Positions 44,753-54,138 of a stretch of 64,000 bases of DNA are shown here, piece after piece. The notes beneath the pieces were generated by a model that saw only the letters and a list, made by a program, of their open reading frames with translations, ran no database searches and was not told the DNA's origin. The first letter of the stretch is position 1. Each line of letters starts with the position of its first letter. This DNA comes from CAZBUB01 sp964494985 (GTDB lineage Bacteria; Desulfobacterota; Desulfovibrionia; Desulfovibrionales; Desulfothermaceae): contig CAZBUB010000004.1 in NCBI GenBank assembly GCA_964494985.1, positions 18,106-82,105 on the forward strand, given 5' to 3'. A program made the translations under genes and the position numbers.

Positions 44753-46399
44753 ATGTCCAGGCCTACCCAGACCAAAAGCTGGCAGAAGCTGCAGGAGCAT
44801 TTCCGAGAAGTCCGGGAACTGCACTTGCGAGATATGTTCGACAAAGACCCGGAGAGGTTTGCCAGGTTCTCCCTGCAGGCAGGTCCGGTATTTTTGGATT
44901 ATTCCAAGAACAGGATAGATGCCCAGGGCCTGGAGTTGCTGTTTGGCCTGGCCAGGGAGATGGGTCTGCCGGAGAAGATGCAGGCCATGTTCACTGGGGA
45001 GAGGATAAATGCCACCGAGAACCGCAGCGTGCTGCACGTGGCCCTGCGCAACAGGTCCAGGCAGCCCATATATGTCCAGGGCCAGGATGTGATGCCTGAG
45101 GTGAATCAGGTCCTGGACAGGATGGGTTCTTTTGTGGACCGGGTCAGGCAGGGCAAATGGCTGGGGTTTACAGGCCAGCCGGTGCAAGATGTGGTCAATC
45201 TGGGCATTGGCGGCTCTGATCTAGGGCCCAGGATGGCCACCAAGGCCCTGTCCGCGTATTCTGGAGCTGATCTCAGGGTGCACTTTGTCTCTAATGTGGA
45301 CCCGGCCCACCTGGAAAATACCCTGGAAGGCCTAGATCCTGAGACCACCCTTTTTATCGTGGCTTCCAAGTCCTTCAGCACCCAGGAAACCATGTTCAAT
45401 GCCGCCAGGGCCAGGCAGTGGTTTTTGCAGAGCGCAGTCCACCAGGAGCATGTGCGCAAGCATTTTGTGGCTGTGTCCACGAACAGCCCTAAGGTCAGGG
45501 AGTTCGGGATTGATCCGGAGAACATGTTCGGCTTCTGGGACTGGGTGGGAGGCCGTTTTTCCCTGTGGTCTGCAATAGGCTTGCCTATAGCTCTGGCCAT
45601 AGGCATGGACCGCTTCCTGGAGTTGCTGCATGGCGCGCATGACATGGACCAGCACTTCAAAGAGGCCCCTTTGGAGGAAAACCTGCCAGTGATCATGGGC
45701 CTTTTGTCTGTCTGGTATTCGGACTTCTTCCAGGCAGAAACCCATGCGGTGCTGCCCTACAGCCAGTACCTGGAGGATCTGCCTGCCTATCTGCAGCAAG
45801 GGGAGATGGAGAGCAACGGCAAGCGCATCACTCTGGACGCAGAGGTGGTGGACTATCCCACAGGCCCGGTTATCTGGGGGGCGCCAGGCACCAACGGCCA
45901 GCACGCCTTTTTTCAGCTCCTGCACCAGGGCACCAGGCTGGTGCCCTGCGACTTTATTGCCTTTGCCAGGCAGCCAGGGCATGATGCCCAGCAGCACAGA
46001 CTTTTGCTGGCCAACTTCCTGGCCCAGACCGAGGCCTTGATGCAAGGCAAGGGCGAAGCAGAGGTGAGAGAGGAAATGCAGGCCCAAGGCAAAGGAGAAG
46101 AAGAAATCCAGGCAATATTGCCGCACCGTGTCTTTCCGGGCAACAGGCCTTCCAACTCCATCTTGCTGCCAGAGCTAAGCCCTAGAACTTTGGGGGCTTT
46201 GGTAGCTTTGTATGAGCACAAGATTTTTGTCCAGGGAGCGATCTGGAATATAAACTCCTTTGACCAGTGGGGGGTGGAGCTGGGCAAGCAGCTGGCCAAG
46301 AGGATAGAGCCGGAGCTGGAGGACTCTTCCCTGGTCCAGGGCCACGACCCCTCCACCAGGGGATTGATCAACACCTGGAAACAGATGTACTGGAGCTAA
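44753..46399 (+). CDS. pgi: Glucose-6-phosphate isomerase
   Basis: Pgi interconverts glucose 6-phosphate and fructose 6-phosphate. The 548 residues follow the E. coli form: GIGGSDLGPRMATKAL (about 147-162), ASKSFSTQETMFNA (about 202-215), GGRFSLWSAIGLP (about 266-278) and PGTNGQHAFFQLLHQG (about 380-395). The stop overlaps the convergent DMT gene by four bases. Confidence 0.97.
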   Translation: MSRPTQTKSWQKLQEHFREVRELHLRDMFDKDPERFARFSLQAGPVFLDYSKNRIDAQGLELLFGLAREMGLPEKMQAMFTGERINATENRSVLHVALRNRSRQPIYVQGQDVMPEVNQVLDRMGSFVDRVRQGKWLGFTGQPVQDVVNLGIGGSDLGPRMATKALSAYSGADLRVHFVSNVDPAHLENTLEGLDPETTLFIVASKSFSTQETMFNAARARQWFLQSAVHQEHVRKHFVAVSTNSPKVREFGIDPENMFGFWDWVGGRFSLWSAIGLPIALAIGMDRFLELLHGAHDMDQHFKEAPLEENLPVIMGLLSVWYSDFFQAETHAVLPYSQYLEDLPAYLQQGEMESNGKRITLDAEVVDYPTGPVIWGAPGTNGQHAFFQLLHQGTRLVPCDFIAFARQPGHDAQQHRLLLANFLAQTEALMQGKGEAEVREEMQAQGKGEEEIQAILPHRVFPGNRPSNSILLPELSPRTLGALVALYEHKIFVQGAIWNINSFDQWGVELGKQLAKRIEPELEDSSLVQGHDPSTRGLINTWKQMYWS

Positions 46400-46839
46400 A
46401 ACTTGCGTACTAGCAAAGCCCCACAAAGCAGCAGCACCACTCCTGCCACCCGCCAGAGATTGATGGATTGTTGGGGATAGCCCAGCAGCCCGAAGTGATC
46501 CAGGATTAGGGATGCCAGCATCTGTCCGGCCAGGAAGAAGGCGAACATAGTGGTGGCTCCAAGTCTGGGGACTGCTGCGATGGTCACTGTGACCAGAAAG
46601 GCCCCACAGAAGCCACCCACCCAAACCCACCATGGGCTGCGGGTTATGTCCTCCAGGGCTGGCAGGGGGCTGCGCAGCAGCAAATTGAAGGCCAGCAGGG
46701 CCAGGGAGCCTACAAAAAAGGAGGCCAAGGCAGCCAGATAGTAGCTGCGCAGGTATTGGCTGAGCTGGGAGTTGATCCCGGCCTGGGTGGGGGCCATGAC
46801 ACCGGCTAGGAGTACAAGCAGGATGAATACGATCTGCAT
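46396..46839 (-). CDS. DMT-superfamily YdcZ-like transporter (short form)
   Basis: A 147-residue membrane protein with four or five hydrophobic segments (about 1-20, 35-53, 70-90, 95-112 and 125-145). It starts QIVFILLVLLAGVMAPTQAG; AGINSQLSQYL is typical of the DUF606/YdcZ family. Such short members work as dimers. Substrate unknown. Convergent with pgi, overlapping by four bases. Confidence 0.83.
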   Translation of the reverse strand: MQIVFILLVLLAGVMAPTQAGINSQLSQYLRSYYLAALASFFVGSLALLAFNLLLRSPLPALEDITRSPWWVWVGGFCGAFLVTVTIAAVPRLGATTMFAFFLAGQMLASLILDHFGLLGYPQQSINLWRVAGVVLLLCGALLVRKF

Positions 46840-46995
46840 CGGCTTTCCCTTGGTTCATGAACTTTTGGCTGGGAGGATGTAACTCCAAAAGTCAAAAAGT
46901 AGGCAATAATTCCTAACAGAGAGCAGGAAAACTATCTTGTTTTTTTTGTGTTCTGTCGTCTGTCAATTGTGCTGTGTGATTGTGGAATTTCTGTC

Positions 46996-47793
46996 ATGAA
47001 ACCGGTCTTTGCCTTGCTCACTGATTTCGGCCTGCAGGACCCCTATGTGGGCCAGATGAAGGCTGTGCTGCTCAGCAGGGCAGGGGAATGCAGCATTCTG
47101 GATATTTCCCATGCTGTCCGGCCCCAGGATGTGCTCCAGGCAGGATTTTTCCTGGCCTCCAGCTGGCCCTACCTGCCCCAAGGGACGATCTGCCTGGCAA
47201 TCGTGGATCCGGGTGTGGGAACCCAGCGCAGGATCCTGATCCTGGCCAAGCAGGGACGCCTGGTCCTGGCCCCGGACAATGGGCTGCTTACTCAAGTCAT
47301 GGACCTGCCAGGAGAAAATCGCTTCTACCTTCCCAAAAATCTTGCCCAAGGGGAAAGTGTCAGCCCAACATTCCACGGCAGAGATGTCTTTGCGCCTTTG
47401 GCAGCCAGTCTGGCCCTGGAGAGCTCTTTGCAAGCTCCTGGGGAACCTGTGTCTGCAAGCCACGTAATGCGCCTGGCTTTAGCCCGGCCCGTGCAGCAGG
47501 GCAGGGAAATTTCGAGCCATGTGCAGCATGTGGATCATTTCGGGAATTGTATTCTTACCCTTAATCTGGCCAAGTGGTCAACAGGACTGCTGCATTTGCC
47601 GGAGATCCTTTTAGAGCAGCCCCAACAGGCCCGGCTATTTCCAGCACAAAACTATAGCTCACTGCCCGAGGGCAGGGTGGGGCTGCTGCCTGGAAGTCAG
47701 GGGTTTCTGGAATTGGCAGTGAATCAGGCCTCATGCGCAAAGACCCTGGGTCTTTATTTAGGAGCGGAGGTTGTCTTTCAGCTGCCGGAATAA
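46996..47793 (+). CDS. SAM hydrolase/adenosyl-chloride-fluoride synthase-like protein (DUF62)
   Basis: A 265-residue protein. ATG at 46996 starts KPVFALLTDFGLQDPYVGQM; an earlier GTG-type extension is not conserved. VDPGVGT (about 72-78) and HGRDVFAPLAA (about 127-137) are the family's signatures; most members hydrolyse S-adenosylmethionine to adenosine and methionine rather than halogenate. Its end overlaps the convergent moeA stop by 16 bases. Confidence 0.88.
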   Translation: MKPVFALLTDFGLQDPYVGQMKAVLLSRAGECSILDISHAVRPQDVLQAGFFLASSWPYLPQGTICLAIVDPGVGTQRRILILAKQGRLVLAPDNGLLTQVMDLPGENRFYLPKNLAQGESVSPTFHGRDVFAPLAASLALESSLQAPGEPVSASHVMRLALARPVQQGREISSHVQHVDHFGNCILTLNLAKWSTGLLHLPEILLEQPQQARLFPAQNYSSLPEGRVGLLPGSQGFLELAVNQASCAKTLGLYLGAEVVFQLPE

Positions 47794-49742
47794 TGATTTT
47801 CTGCCAGGCCCTGCCCAGGCTGCATGATCCGGCCTGTAAGGCCTGTCTCGTAGCCGCCCAGGTCCTGGATTTTTTCCTGGAAGCCTGGGCTTTGCAGCAG
47901 CTCCAGTACGGTTTGCACTTTTTGTTCCTGCAGGGATTTTTCAGGCAGGACCAAATCGTATCTCTCCCTGGCCAGGGGCACAAAATCCAGGTCCAGGGCC
48001 TGGGCTGCTGCTTTTATGCCCAGGCCGCAGTCTGCGGAGCCGGTGAGCACATTCACCGCCACAGCCATATGGGTATATTCCTCCTGCTGATACCCTTGTA
48101 TCTGTCTGGGGTTTATGCCTTGCTGTTTTAGATGATGATCCAAAAGTATCCTGGTTCCTGAGCCCCGCTGCCGATTTATAAAGCGTACTTCATCCTTTAA
48201 CAGGTCCTGCAGGCCCTGGATGCCCTTGGGATTGCCCTTAGGCAGGATAAATCCCTGCTTCCGAATGGCCAGATTGACCACCTGCAATTGTCTGTCAGGC
48301 AGATATTTTTGCAGGAAAGGGAAATTGAAATCCTGAGTCTCCGGATCAAAGAGGTGCATACCAGCCATATGGGCGGATTTGTTCTGGAGGGATGTCATTC
48401 CTGCCATGCTGCCCACATGGGTGGAGGCCAGTCTGATAGGCTCTGCCAGGCCCATGAGCTCGTTGGCCAGCAGATCCAGTATGTTATCGTGGCTGCCCAC
48501 ACAAACCAAAACACTTTGCAGCTCTTGAAAAGGGACCAAGAGTTCGGTGCGCAGCGTTTCTCCGGCGGAGATGCCTTCACAGTCTGCAGGTATTCTGGCA
48601 ACTCCCTGGGCTCGGCACAAAGATGTTATCAGGCCTGCACCCCGGGCCAAGGGTGTGCCCACCAATTTGTCGTGCACTTGACCTATGCTAAGCCGCAAGA
48701 ACTCTTCTTGGCCTAGCTTGGAGGGCATTTTTCGAGTCAGGTGTACATCCACCCTGGGCCTTTCCGGTATCTTTAGCCCCCAGACCTGTTGCAGCAGCGG
48801 TCGCACCAGCTGCTCAAAGCAGACCACTGCACTGACAGGATAGCCTGGAGCTCCCACCAGGAGCTTTTTTCCAGCCAGACCCAGCAGGCTGGGTTTGCCG
48901 GGCATGGCTGCAATGCCGTGTACCAGGATCTCTCCCTGGGACTGCATGACCTGCCTGGTGAAGTCCCTGCTGCCTGCAGAGGAGCCTGCTCCGATAACCA
49001 CTATATCCGCCTGGCTGGAAAGGGCCTCCTGCAGGGCCAGCTCCAGGGCCTGCCTGTCGTCTGGTACAGGTTTTTGCTTGCTCACGCTGCAGCCCCAGGC
49101 ACTGGCCAGGCTGCCCAGGACCTGGGAGTTGCTCTCTACCACCTGGCCAGCTCCAGGCTCTGGCTGGTCCTGGAAGTCCAACACCTCGTCTCCGGTAGGG
49201 ATAAAATGGATATGGGGCCGGGCCAGGACTTCCAGCTCCCAAATGCCCGCGCTGAGCAGGGCTCCAATATCATAGGGGCTGAGCAGGTGATTCTGGGGCA
49301 GGATCAGCTCCGTGGCCACTATGTCTTCTCCTATTCGCCGTACGTGCTGCCAAGGGAAGGCTGGTTTCTCTAAGGCCACCTTTTTTTGGTCCAGCTGCTC
49401 CAGTTCCTCGATCATAACCACTGCGTCCATATTCAGGGGCAGGGGTTCTCCGGTGTTGACCCAGACAAAATCTGCATTGAGCTCCAAAATCACTGGTGCT
49501 CCCTCTCTGGCCTGAAAGGTGTCCCTGGCCCGCAGGGCAATGCCGTCCATGGCAGCGGAATGGAAGGTGGGAGAAGAATATTTGGCGTATACCGGCTTGG
49601 CAGTTATCCTGCCTGCTGCCTGACTTGTGGATATTTTCTCCCTGGGTGGCTGGGGGAGGACTTGTTGCAGAGCCTGGCGTGTTTTTTGCATTGCCTGCTC
49701 AATAGGCAAAATGCTTAGGTAAATGTTCCTGGAGTTGGACAT
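47778..49742 (-). CDS. moeA: MoeA molybdopterin molybdenumtransferase fused to a periplasmic-binding-like domain
   Basis: A 654-residue fusion. Residues 1-405 are MoeA: SSPTFHSAAMDGIALRA (about 56-72), VVMIEELEQL, FIPTGDEVLDF (about 185-195), IGAGSSAGSRDFT (about 252-264) and AMPGKPSLLG (about 283-292), GAPGYPVSA. From about 410 a LysR/PBP-like domain follows (VGSHDNILDLLANELMG, GSGTRILLDHHLKQQGI, ADCGLGIKAAAQAL). The second domain may sense molybdate or a cofactor. It fits the mobA gene and molybdoenzyme use. Convergent overlap with the SAM hydrolase gene is 16 bases. Confidence 0.93.
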   Translation of the reverse strand: MSNSRNIYLSILPIEQAMQKTRQALQQVLPQPPREKISTSQAAGRITAKPVYAKYSSPTFHSAAMDGIALRARDTFQAREGAPVILELNADFVWVNTGEPLPLNMDAVVMIEELEQLDQKKVALEKPAFPWQHVRRIGEDIVATELILPQNHLLSPYDIGALLSAGIWELEVLARPHIHFIPTGDEVLDFQDQPEPGAGQVVESNSQVLGSLASAWGCSVSKQKPVPDDRQALELALQEALSSQADIVVIGAGSSAGSRDFTRQVMQSQGEILVHGIAAMPGKPSLLGLAGKKLLVGAPGYPVSAVVCFEQLVRPLLQQVWGLKIPERPRVDVHLTRKMPSKLGQEEFLRLSIGQVHDKLVGTPLARGAGLITSLCRAQGVARIPADCEGISAGETLRTELLVPFQELQSVLVCVGSHDNILDLLANELMGLAEPIRLASTHVGSMAGMTSLQNKSAHMAGMHLFDPETQDFNFPFLQKYLPDRQLQVVNLAIRKQGFILPKGNPKGIQGLQDLLKDEVRFINRQRGSGTRILLDHHLKQQGINPRQIQGYQQEEYTHMAVAVNVLTGSADCGLGIKAAAQALDLDFVPLARERYDLVLPEKSLQEQKVQTVLELLQSPGFQEKIQDLGGYETGLTGRIMQPGQGLAENHYSGS

Positions 49743-49843
49743 TGTTTTTTCCTGGATTTTGTTTTATGAAATTACAAGGTTGTCGATGCGTTGCTGGTTT
49801 TTGTCAAGATGTCTGGAACAGGCCTTAAAGTCAAGTTTTTGTC

Positions 49844-50287
49844 ATGCCCCAGCAGTTTTATTTTCCCCTGCAACAGCTCCTGGATCTGAGAAAGATGCAG
49901 GAGGAGAAGGCCGCCTTGAAGTTGGCCCGGGAAAAGATGCGCATGGAGGCCAAGTCCAAGGAGTTGTGGCAACTGCAACAGGATCTGGAAACGGTAGAAA
50001 AAAGGGAGACTGACAAGAAAAATACCTATGCCTGGGAGCTTTGGCTTTGGCTAAGATACAGGGAGCGATTATTGCAGGACCTGGATCAGGTTCAGATCAA
50101 GCTGGAAGAGCAGATGCAAAAAGTCCAAGAGTGCAGGGAAGATCTGGCCTCCAAGAGCCAGGAGCTCAAAAAGATGGAGCGCCTCAAGGAAAAGCAGGCC
50201 TTGGAACATAAACAAAGGCAAGATCAAAAGGAGCAAAAGGAACTAGATGAAATGGCTGCACTTCTATATCAGAAAAGGGATATTTAA
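49844..50287 (+). CDS. fliJ: FliJ-like flagellar export chaperone
   Basis: A 147-residue protein almost wholly coiled coil. The N-terminus FYFPLQQLLDLRKMQEEKAA (5-24) matches FliJ (F.l..ll..r...e..a). FliJ escorts substrates to the flagellar ATPase FliI. The rest is Glu/Gln/Lys rich. It overlaps the MotE-like gene by 41 bases. No other flagellar genes appear in the window, so the pair is apart from the main cluster. Confidence 0.78.
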   Translation: MPQQFYFPLQQLLDLRKMQEEKAALKLAREKMRMEAKSKELWQLQQDLETVEKRETDKKNTYAWELWLWLRYRERLLQDLDQVQIKLEEQMQKVQECREDLASKSQELKKMERLKEKQALEHKQRQDQKEQKELDEMAALLYQKRDI

Positions 50288-50900
50288 GCTGCTGACAGCC
50301 CTTTTGCTTTTGGCTGGATGCAAGTTGGCGCTGTTTGCGGCTTGGTCAGTTCAGGAACTGTGGCTGCAGTCCCCGGATGTCAGGCAACAAGCCAGCTTAG
50401 AGCAGGAATCTGGGCCTGTTGAAAAAAGCTCTCTACAGGAGACAGGGTTGATTTCTGGAGACAGACAAGCCATGGCTGCGGATGCCCAGGAGCAGGGAAA
50501 GCAGGATCGCAGCGCTGAAAATCTGAGTCAGGAATGGGACAGGCTGCGCCAAAAACAGCAGGAGCTCCAACAAAAGGAAAAGGAGCTCACCCAGCTGGAG
50601 GAGCAAATAGATGAAAAACTGGCCAGACAAAAGGAGCTGAAGCAGGAGCTGGAGAACATCCTTGATGAAGCCCAAAGCGTGGAGGAAGGTAAGATTAAGC
50701 ACCTGGTGGATGTGTATTCCAATATGGAGCCTGAGCAGGCGGCTAATGTCCTGGAGACCCTGAATCAGGATATAGCGGTCAAGATCCTGTCCGGGATGCA
50801 GGGCAGGACAGCAGGGGAGATTCTGTCTTTTGTGGAGGCGAACAAGGCAGCCAGGCTTTCTGAGCAGCTGACCGATTTTCAGACTCCGTTTGAGAATTAG
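50247..50900 (+). CDS. MotE-like flagellar motor-associated protein (MgtE_N domain)
   Basis: A 217-residue protein with an N-terminal membrane segment (about 13-35, FKLLTALLLLAGCKLALF), a coiled coil (about 85-145), and a C-terminal MgtE_N-like domain, DVYSNMEPEQAANVLETLN (about 152-170). This is the MotE form that stabilises the motor in some bacteria. AGGA is well spaced before ATG 50247, inside fliJ. Translation is probably coupled to fliJ. Confidence 0.75.
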   Translation: MKWLHFYIRKGIFKLLTALLLLAGCKLALFAAWSVQELWLQSPDVRQQASLEQESGPVEKSSLQETGLISGDRQAMAADAQEQGKQDRSAENLSQEWDRLRQKQQELQQKEKELTQLEEQIDEKLARQKELKQELENILDEAQSVEEGKIKHLVDVYSNMEPEQAANVLETLNQDIAVKILSGMQGRTAGEILSFVEANKAARLSEQLTDFQTPFEN

Positions 50901-51053
50901 GGGCCCAGGCCGTAGGTCTATTTTTTGACATGCTGCCTTATCGGATAACGAAAGCCAAGTTGTCTTCAATAGCTATGATCTGAATATTGAATCACACATC
51001 GCAAATATTTTCCAATTTGGGTGCAAATACAACGAGTTGAGATGTGGTGCTAG

Positions 51054-51830
51054 ATGCCCAGATTGAAGCTAGAGCTGGCGTATACAGGAGGGAATTTCCA
51101 CGGCTGGCAGCTCCAGCCAGGACTACGCACTGTACAAGGGGTTTTAGAGCAGGCCCTGGAGAGGATTTGCAAAGTGGGGGTCAGGGTCTATGGAGCAGGC
51201 AGGACTGATGCAGGGGCGCATGCCCTGGGTCAGGTAGCGCATCTTGATCTGCCGGAGAATAAAGTCCATGTGCCCTGGCAAAAGGCTTTGAATGCCCTGC
51301 TTCCCTGGGACGTGGCAGTGCTCAGGGCTAGCTGGTGCGATACCGAGTTCCATGCCAGGTTCAAGGCCTTGGCCAAAGAGTATAGCTATACACTTTGGAC
51401 GCAAGAAGAGTATCTTTTGCCCCAAAGAGAGCCTTTTGTCTGGAAGGTAGGAAAGCTGGACCTGCAGGCCATGCAGGAGGCAGCAGAAGTTTTGCAGGGC
51501 AGGCATGACTTTCGGGCTGTACAAAATGTTGGAACCACAGTGCAAAGCACAGTGCGGAATCTGCAGCGTATAGATTTCAGTCCTGGCTTCTTTCCCCAGG
51601 AAACCGTCATCCATTTTTTTGCAGATGGTTTCTTGAAACAGATGGCCAGAAATTTGGCATCTTGTCTGGTGGCTGTGGGCACAAGGAGGATGGATGTCAG
51701 CTCCTTGCAGAATATTTTGAATTCCGGGCAGCGACAGCTGGCCCCAGCCACGGCTCCAGCCAAAGGGCTCTGTCTGCAAAGGGTATGCTATCCCGAAGGC
51801 CTGGGAGGGGATTATGCAGCTGATTGTTGA
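51054..51830 (+). CDS. truA: tRNA pseudouridine38-40 synthase TruA
   Basis: TruA modifies U38-40 of tRNA anticodon stems. The 258-residue protein has LELAYTGGNFHGWQLQPGLR (about 5-24), the catalytic Asp in GAGRTDAGAHALGQV (about 47-61), and FHARFKALAKEY. Length is normal. The frame overlaps panC by 17 bases. Confidence 0.96.
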   Translation: MPRLKLELAYTGGNFHGWQLQPGLRTVQGVLEQALERICKVGVRVYGAGRTDAGAHALGQVAHLDLPENKVHVPWQKALNALLPWDVAVLRASWCDTEFHARFKALAKEYSYTLWTQEEYLLPQREPFVWKVGKLDLQAMQEAAEVLQGRHDFRAVQNVGTTVQSTVRNLQRIDFSPGFFPQETVIHFFADGFLKQMARNLASCLVAVGTRRMDVSSLQNILNSGQRQLAPATAPAKGLCLQRVCYPEGLGGDYAADC

Positions 51831-52662
51831 GCCTGAGGAATTTCAAAATCTTGCGCTACAAGCTAGATGCGAGGGCCAAATGACCTGCCTGGTGCCCACT
51901 ATGGGCTATTATCATAAGGGTCATTTGAGTTTGATGCAGTGGGCGAGAAGCAATTCTGATCTGGTCTTGGTCAGCTTGTTTGTGAATCCGGCACAATTCG
52001 GTCCTGGTGAGGATTTGGAGAGTTATCCCAGGGATTTTGAACGGGACTGTGATTTGGCAGAACAGCAGGGGGTGGATGTGCTTTTCGCCCCTCAGACCGA
52101 GCAGATGTATCCTGAAGGTTTCGATACGTGGGTAAATGTGCAGGGGTTGGATAGATATCTGTGCGGCAAAAGCAGGCCCGGGCATTTCCAGGGCGTATGC
52201 ACTGTGGTTTGTAAGCTGTTGAACTTAGCCTTGCCCAGTATGGCTGTTTTTGGCCAAAAGGATTGGCAACAGTTGGCGATCATCAAGAAGATGGTCAGGG
52301 ATTTGAATCTCCCGGTGCAGATCATAGGCAGGCCCATTGTCCGAGAGTCAGATGGTCTGGCCATGAGCTCTAGGAATAGTTATCTGGATCCTGAGCAGCG
52401 CAAGCAGGCTGCAGGCATTGCAGCCGGCCTGCTAAAGGCCCAGGATTGGGTCTCCAGGGGCTGTAGAAGCAGCAAGGAGATTTTGACAAGGCTGCGGGAG
52501 TTTTTTCAAGAAAAAATACCTTCTGGACAAATTGATTATTTGGAGTTAGTTGATCCTCAGCAACTCAGCCCGGTACAGGAGGTTAGCGGGCAGGCGCTGT
52601 TGGCAGTGGCTGTCTATCTGGGCCGAGCCAGGCTGATAGATAATATTTTGTTGGAAGGTTGA
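51814..52662 (+). CDS. panC: Pantothenate synthetase
   Basis: PanC joins pantoate and beta-alanine. 282 residues show LVPTMGYYHKGHLSLM (about 27-42), where the HIGH-like element is YYHKGH, VSLFVNPAQFGPGEDLE, and QKDWQQL (149-155). Normal length. It is followed by panD at once, so both pantothenate genes stand together behind truA. Confidence 0.96.
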   Translation: MQLIVEPEEFQNLALQARCEGQMTCLVPTMGYYHKGHLSLMQWARSNSDLVLVSLFVNPAQFGPGEDLESYPRDFERDCDLAEQQGVDVLFAPQTEQMYPEGFDTWVNVQGLDRYLCGKSRPGHFQGVCTVVCKLLNLALPSMAVFGQKDWQQLAIIKKMVRDLNLPVQIIGRPIVRESDGLAMSSRNSYLDPEQRKQAAGIAAGLLKAQDWVSRGCRSSKEILTRLREFFQEKIPSGQIDYLELVDPQQLSPVQEVSGQALLAVAVYLGRARLIDNILLEG

Positions 52663-52664
52663 GT

Positions 52665-53021
52665 ATGGGATGGAGATGTTTTTTGCTGGCAAAGATACAC
52701 GGGGCCAGGATCACCCAGGCTAACGTGGATTATATGGGCAGTATTGCTATTTGTCCGGACCTGTTGCAGGCCTCCGGGATAGCTCCTAATGAACAGGTGG
52801 ACGTATACAATTTGGATAACGGCAATCGTTTGACCACTTACGCCATCCACGGAGAACAGGGGCAAATAGGGCTAAACGGAGCAGCAGCTCTGCAGGGCAA
52901 GCAAGGCCAACGAGTCATCATTGCTGCCTATACTTGGCTGGAACCCAGGGAGGTCCAGGAGCACAAACCCAGGCTGGTGATTGTGGGCCAAGACAATACG
53001 ATGCAGTACAGTGAGCCCTGA
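52665..53021 (+). CDS. panD: Aspartate 1-decarboxylase
   Basis: PanD makes beta-alanine. The proenzyme self-cleaves between Gly and Ser in DYMGSIAICPDL (about 22-33), leaving a pyruvoyl group. Start ATG 52665 follows GGAAGG, three bases after panC. Length of 118 residues is normal. Downstream is the convergent trpS. Confidence 0.95.
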   Translation: MGWRCFLLAKIHGARITQANVDYMGSIAICPDLLQASGIAPNEQVDVYNLDNGNRLTTYAIHGEQGQIGLNGAAALQGKQGQRVIIAAYTWLEPREVQEHKPRLVIVGQDNTMQYSEP

Positions 53022-53064
53022 TCAATACTGCAGATGCGAATAGCCCAATGCCTGATGCTGAGAT

Positions 53065-54057
53065 TTAGAACTGCAGATTGAGAAGTTCCCTGATTTTTTG
53101 CATGTTTTCCCTGGCCATGTCCTGGGCCTGGGCTGTCCCCTGGGCCAGGATTTCCCTCACTTGATTCGGATTTTGATCCAGCCTTTGCCTCTCTTTGCTT
53201 ATAGGCTGCAGAAAGTGCTCCATCTCTTCTATTAACAGCTTTTTGCAGTCCATGCAGCCACGCGTGGCCTGGGTGCAGCCTTGACGAAGCTCCTCCCTGT
53301 CCGCTTTGGGATTTAAAAGCTGCAGGTACGGGTAGAGGTTGCATTGCTCCGGGTCTCCAGGGTCTTTTAAGCGCATGCGATTGGTATCAGTGAGCATGGA
53401 CTTGATCTTCTTGCGGATGCTGGACAGGTCTTCGCCCAGGTAGATGGCGTTTTCATAGCTTTTGCTCATCTTCCTGCCGTCCAAGCCAGGCAATTTTGCT
53501 GATTCTGTAAGCAATGCCTTGGGCTCTGGAAAAAAATCTTGGTAGAGATAATTAAACCTACGGGCGATCTCCCTGCAGAGTTCCAGATGGGGCAGTTGAT
53601 CTTCTCCCACGGGCACCATGCTGGCCTTGTACATCAATATGTCCGCGGACATGAGCACAGGATATCCCAAAAAGCCGAAGGTATTCAGATCCTTGGCAGC
53701 AAGTTCCTGCTTGATTTCTTTATAGGTGGGGTTGCGCTCCAGCCAGCCCAAAGGAGTGATCATGGACAGCAAGAGATTTAGCTCAGCATGCTCCTTAACT
53801 TCAGATTGCAGAAAAAAGATGCTTTTGGCTGGATCCAGCCCTGAAGCCAGCCAGTCCTTGGTCAGTTCTAGGACAAAATTTTTTATTCCCTGGGGCTGGG
53901 AGTACTCGCTGGTGAGGGCGTGCCAGTCCGCAACAAAGAATAAGCATTCATGCTTTTTTTGCAGTTGTATCCAGTTTTGCAACACCCCGAAATAGTGCCC
54001 CAAATGCAACGGTCCAGTGGGTCGCATGCCTGAAACAATCCTGTGCATATCTGCCAT
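53065..54057 (-). CDS. trpS: Tryptophanyl-tRNA synthetase
   Basis: A class I synthetase of 330 residues. HIGH is within PTGPLHLGHYFGVLQNW (13-29) and the KMSKS loop is GRKMSKSYENAIYLG (about 193-207). Length is standard for the bacterial form. It follows the M50 protease on the same strand by 81 bases. Confidence 0.98.
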   Translation of the reverse strand: MADMHRIVSGMRPTGPLHLGHYFGVLQNWIQLQKKHECLFFVADWHALTSEYSQPQGIKNFVLELTKDWLASGLDPAKSIFFLQSEVKEHAELNLLLSMITPLGWLERNPTYKEIKQELAAKDLNTFGFLGYPVLMSADILMYKASMVPVGEDQLPHLELCREIARRFNYLYQDFFPEPKALLTESAKLPGLDGRKMSKSYENAIYLGEDLSSIRKKIKSMLTDTNRMRLKDPGDPEQCNLYPYLQLLNPKADREELRQGCTQATRGCMDCKKLLIEEMEHFLQPISKERQRLDQNPNQVREILAQGTAQAQDMARENMQKIRELLNLQF

Positions 54058-54138
54058 CTGATTTTCCCTGCGGATAAATTGATTGTGGTTTAGAGTTTTT
54101 TATTGTTTTGTTTGTCAGCGTATTGGATCTGCTACGTT

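Noticed and set aside
51144..51779. Minus-strand frame of 211 residues opposite truA
   Set aside because: No motif; truA is clearly the real gene.
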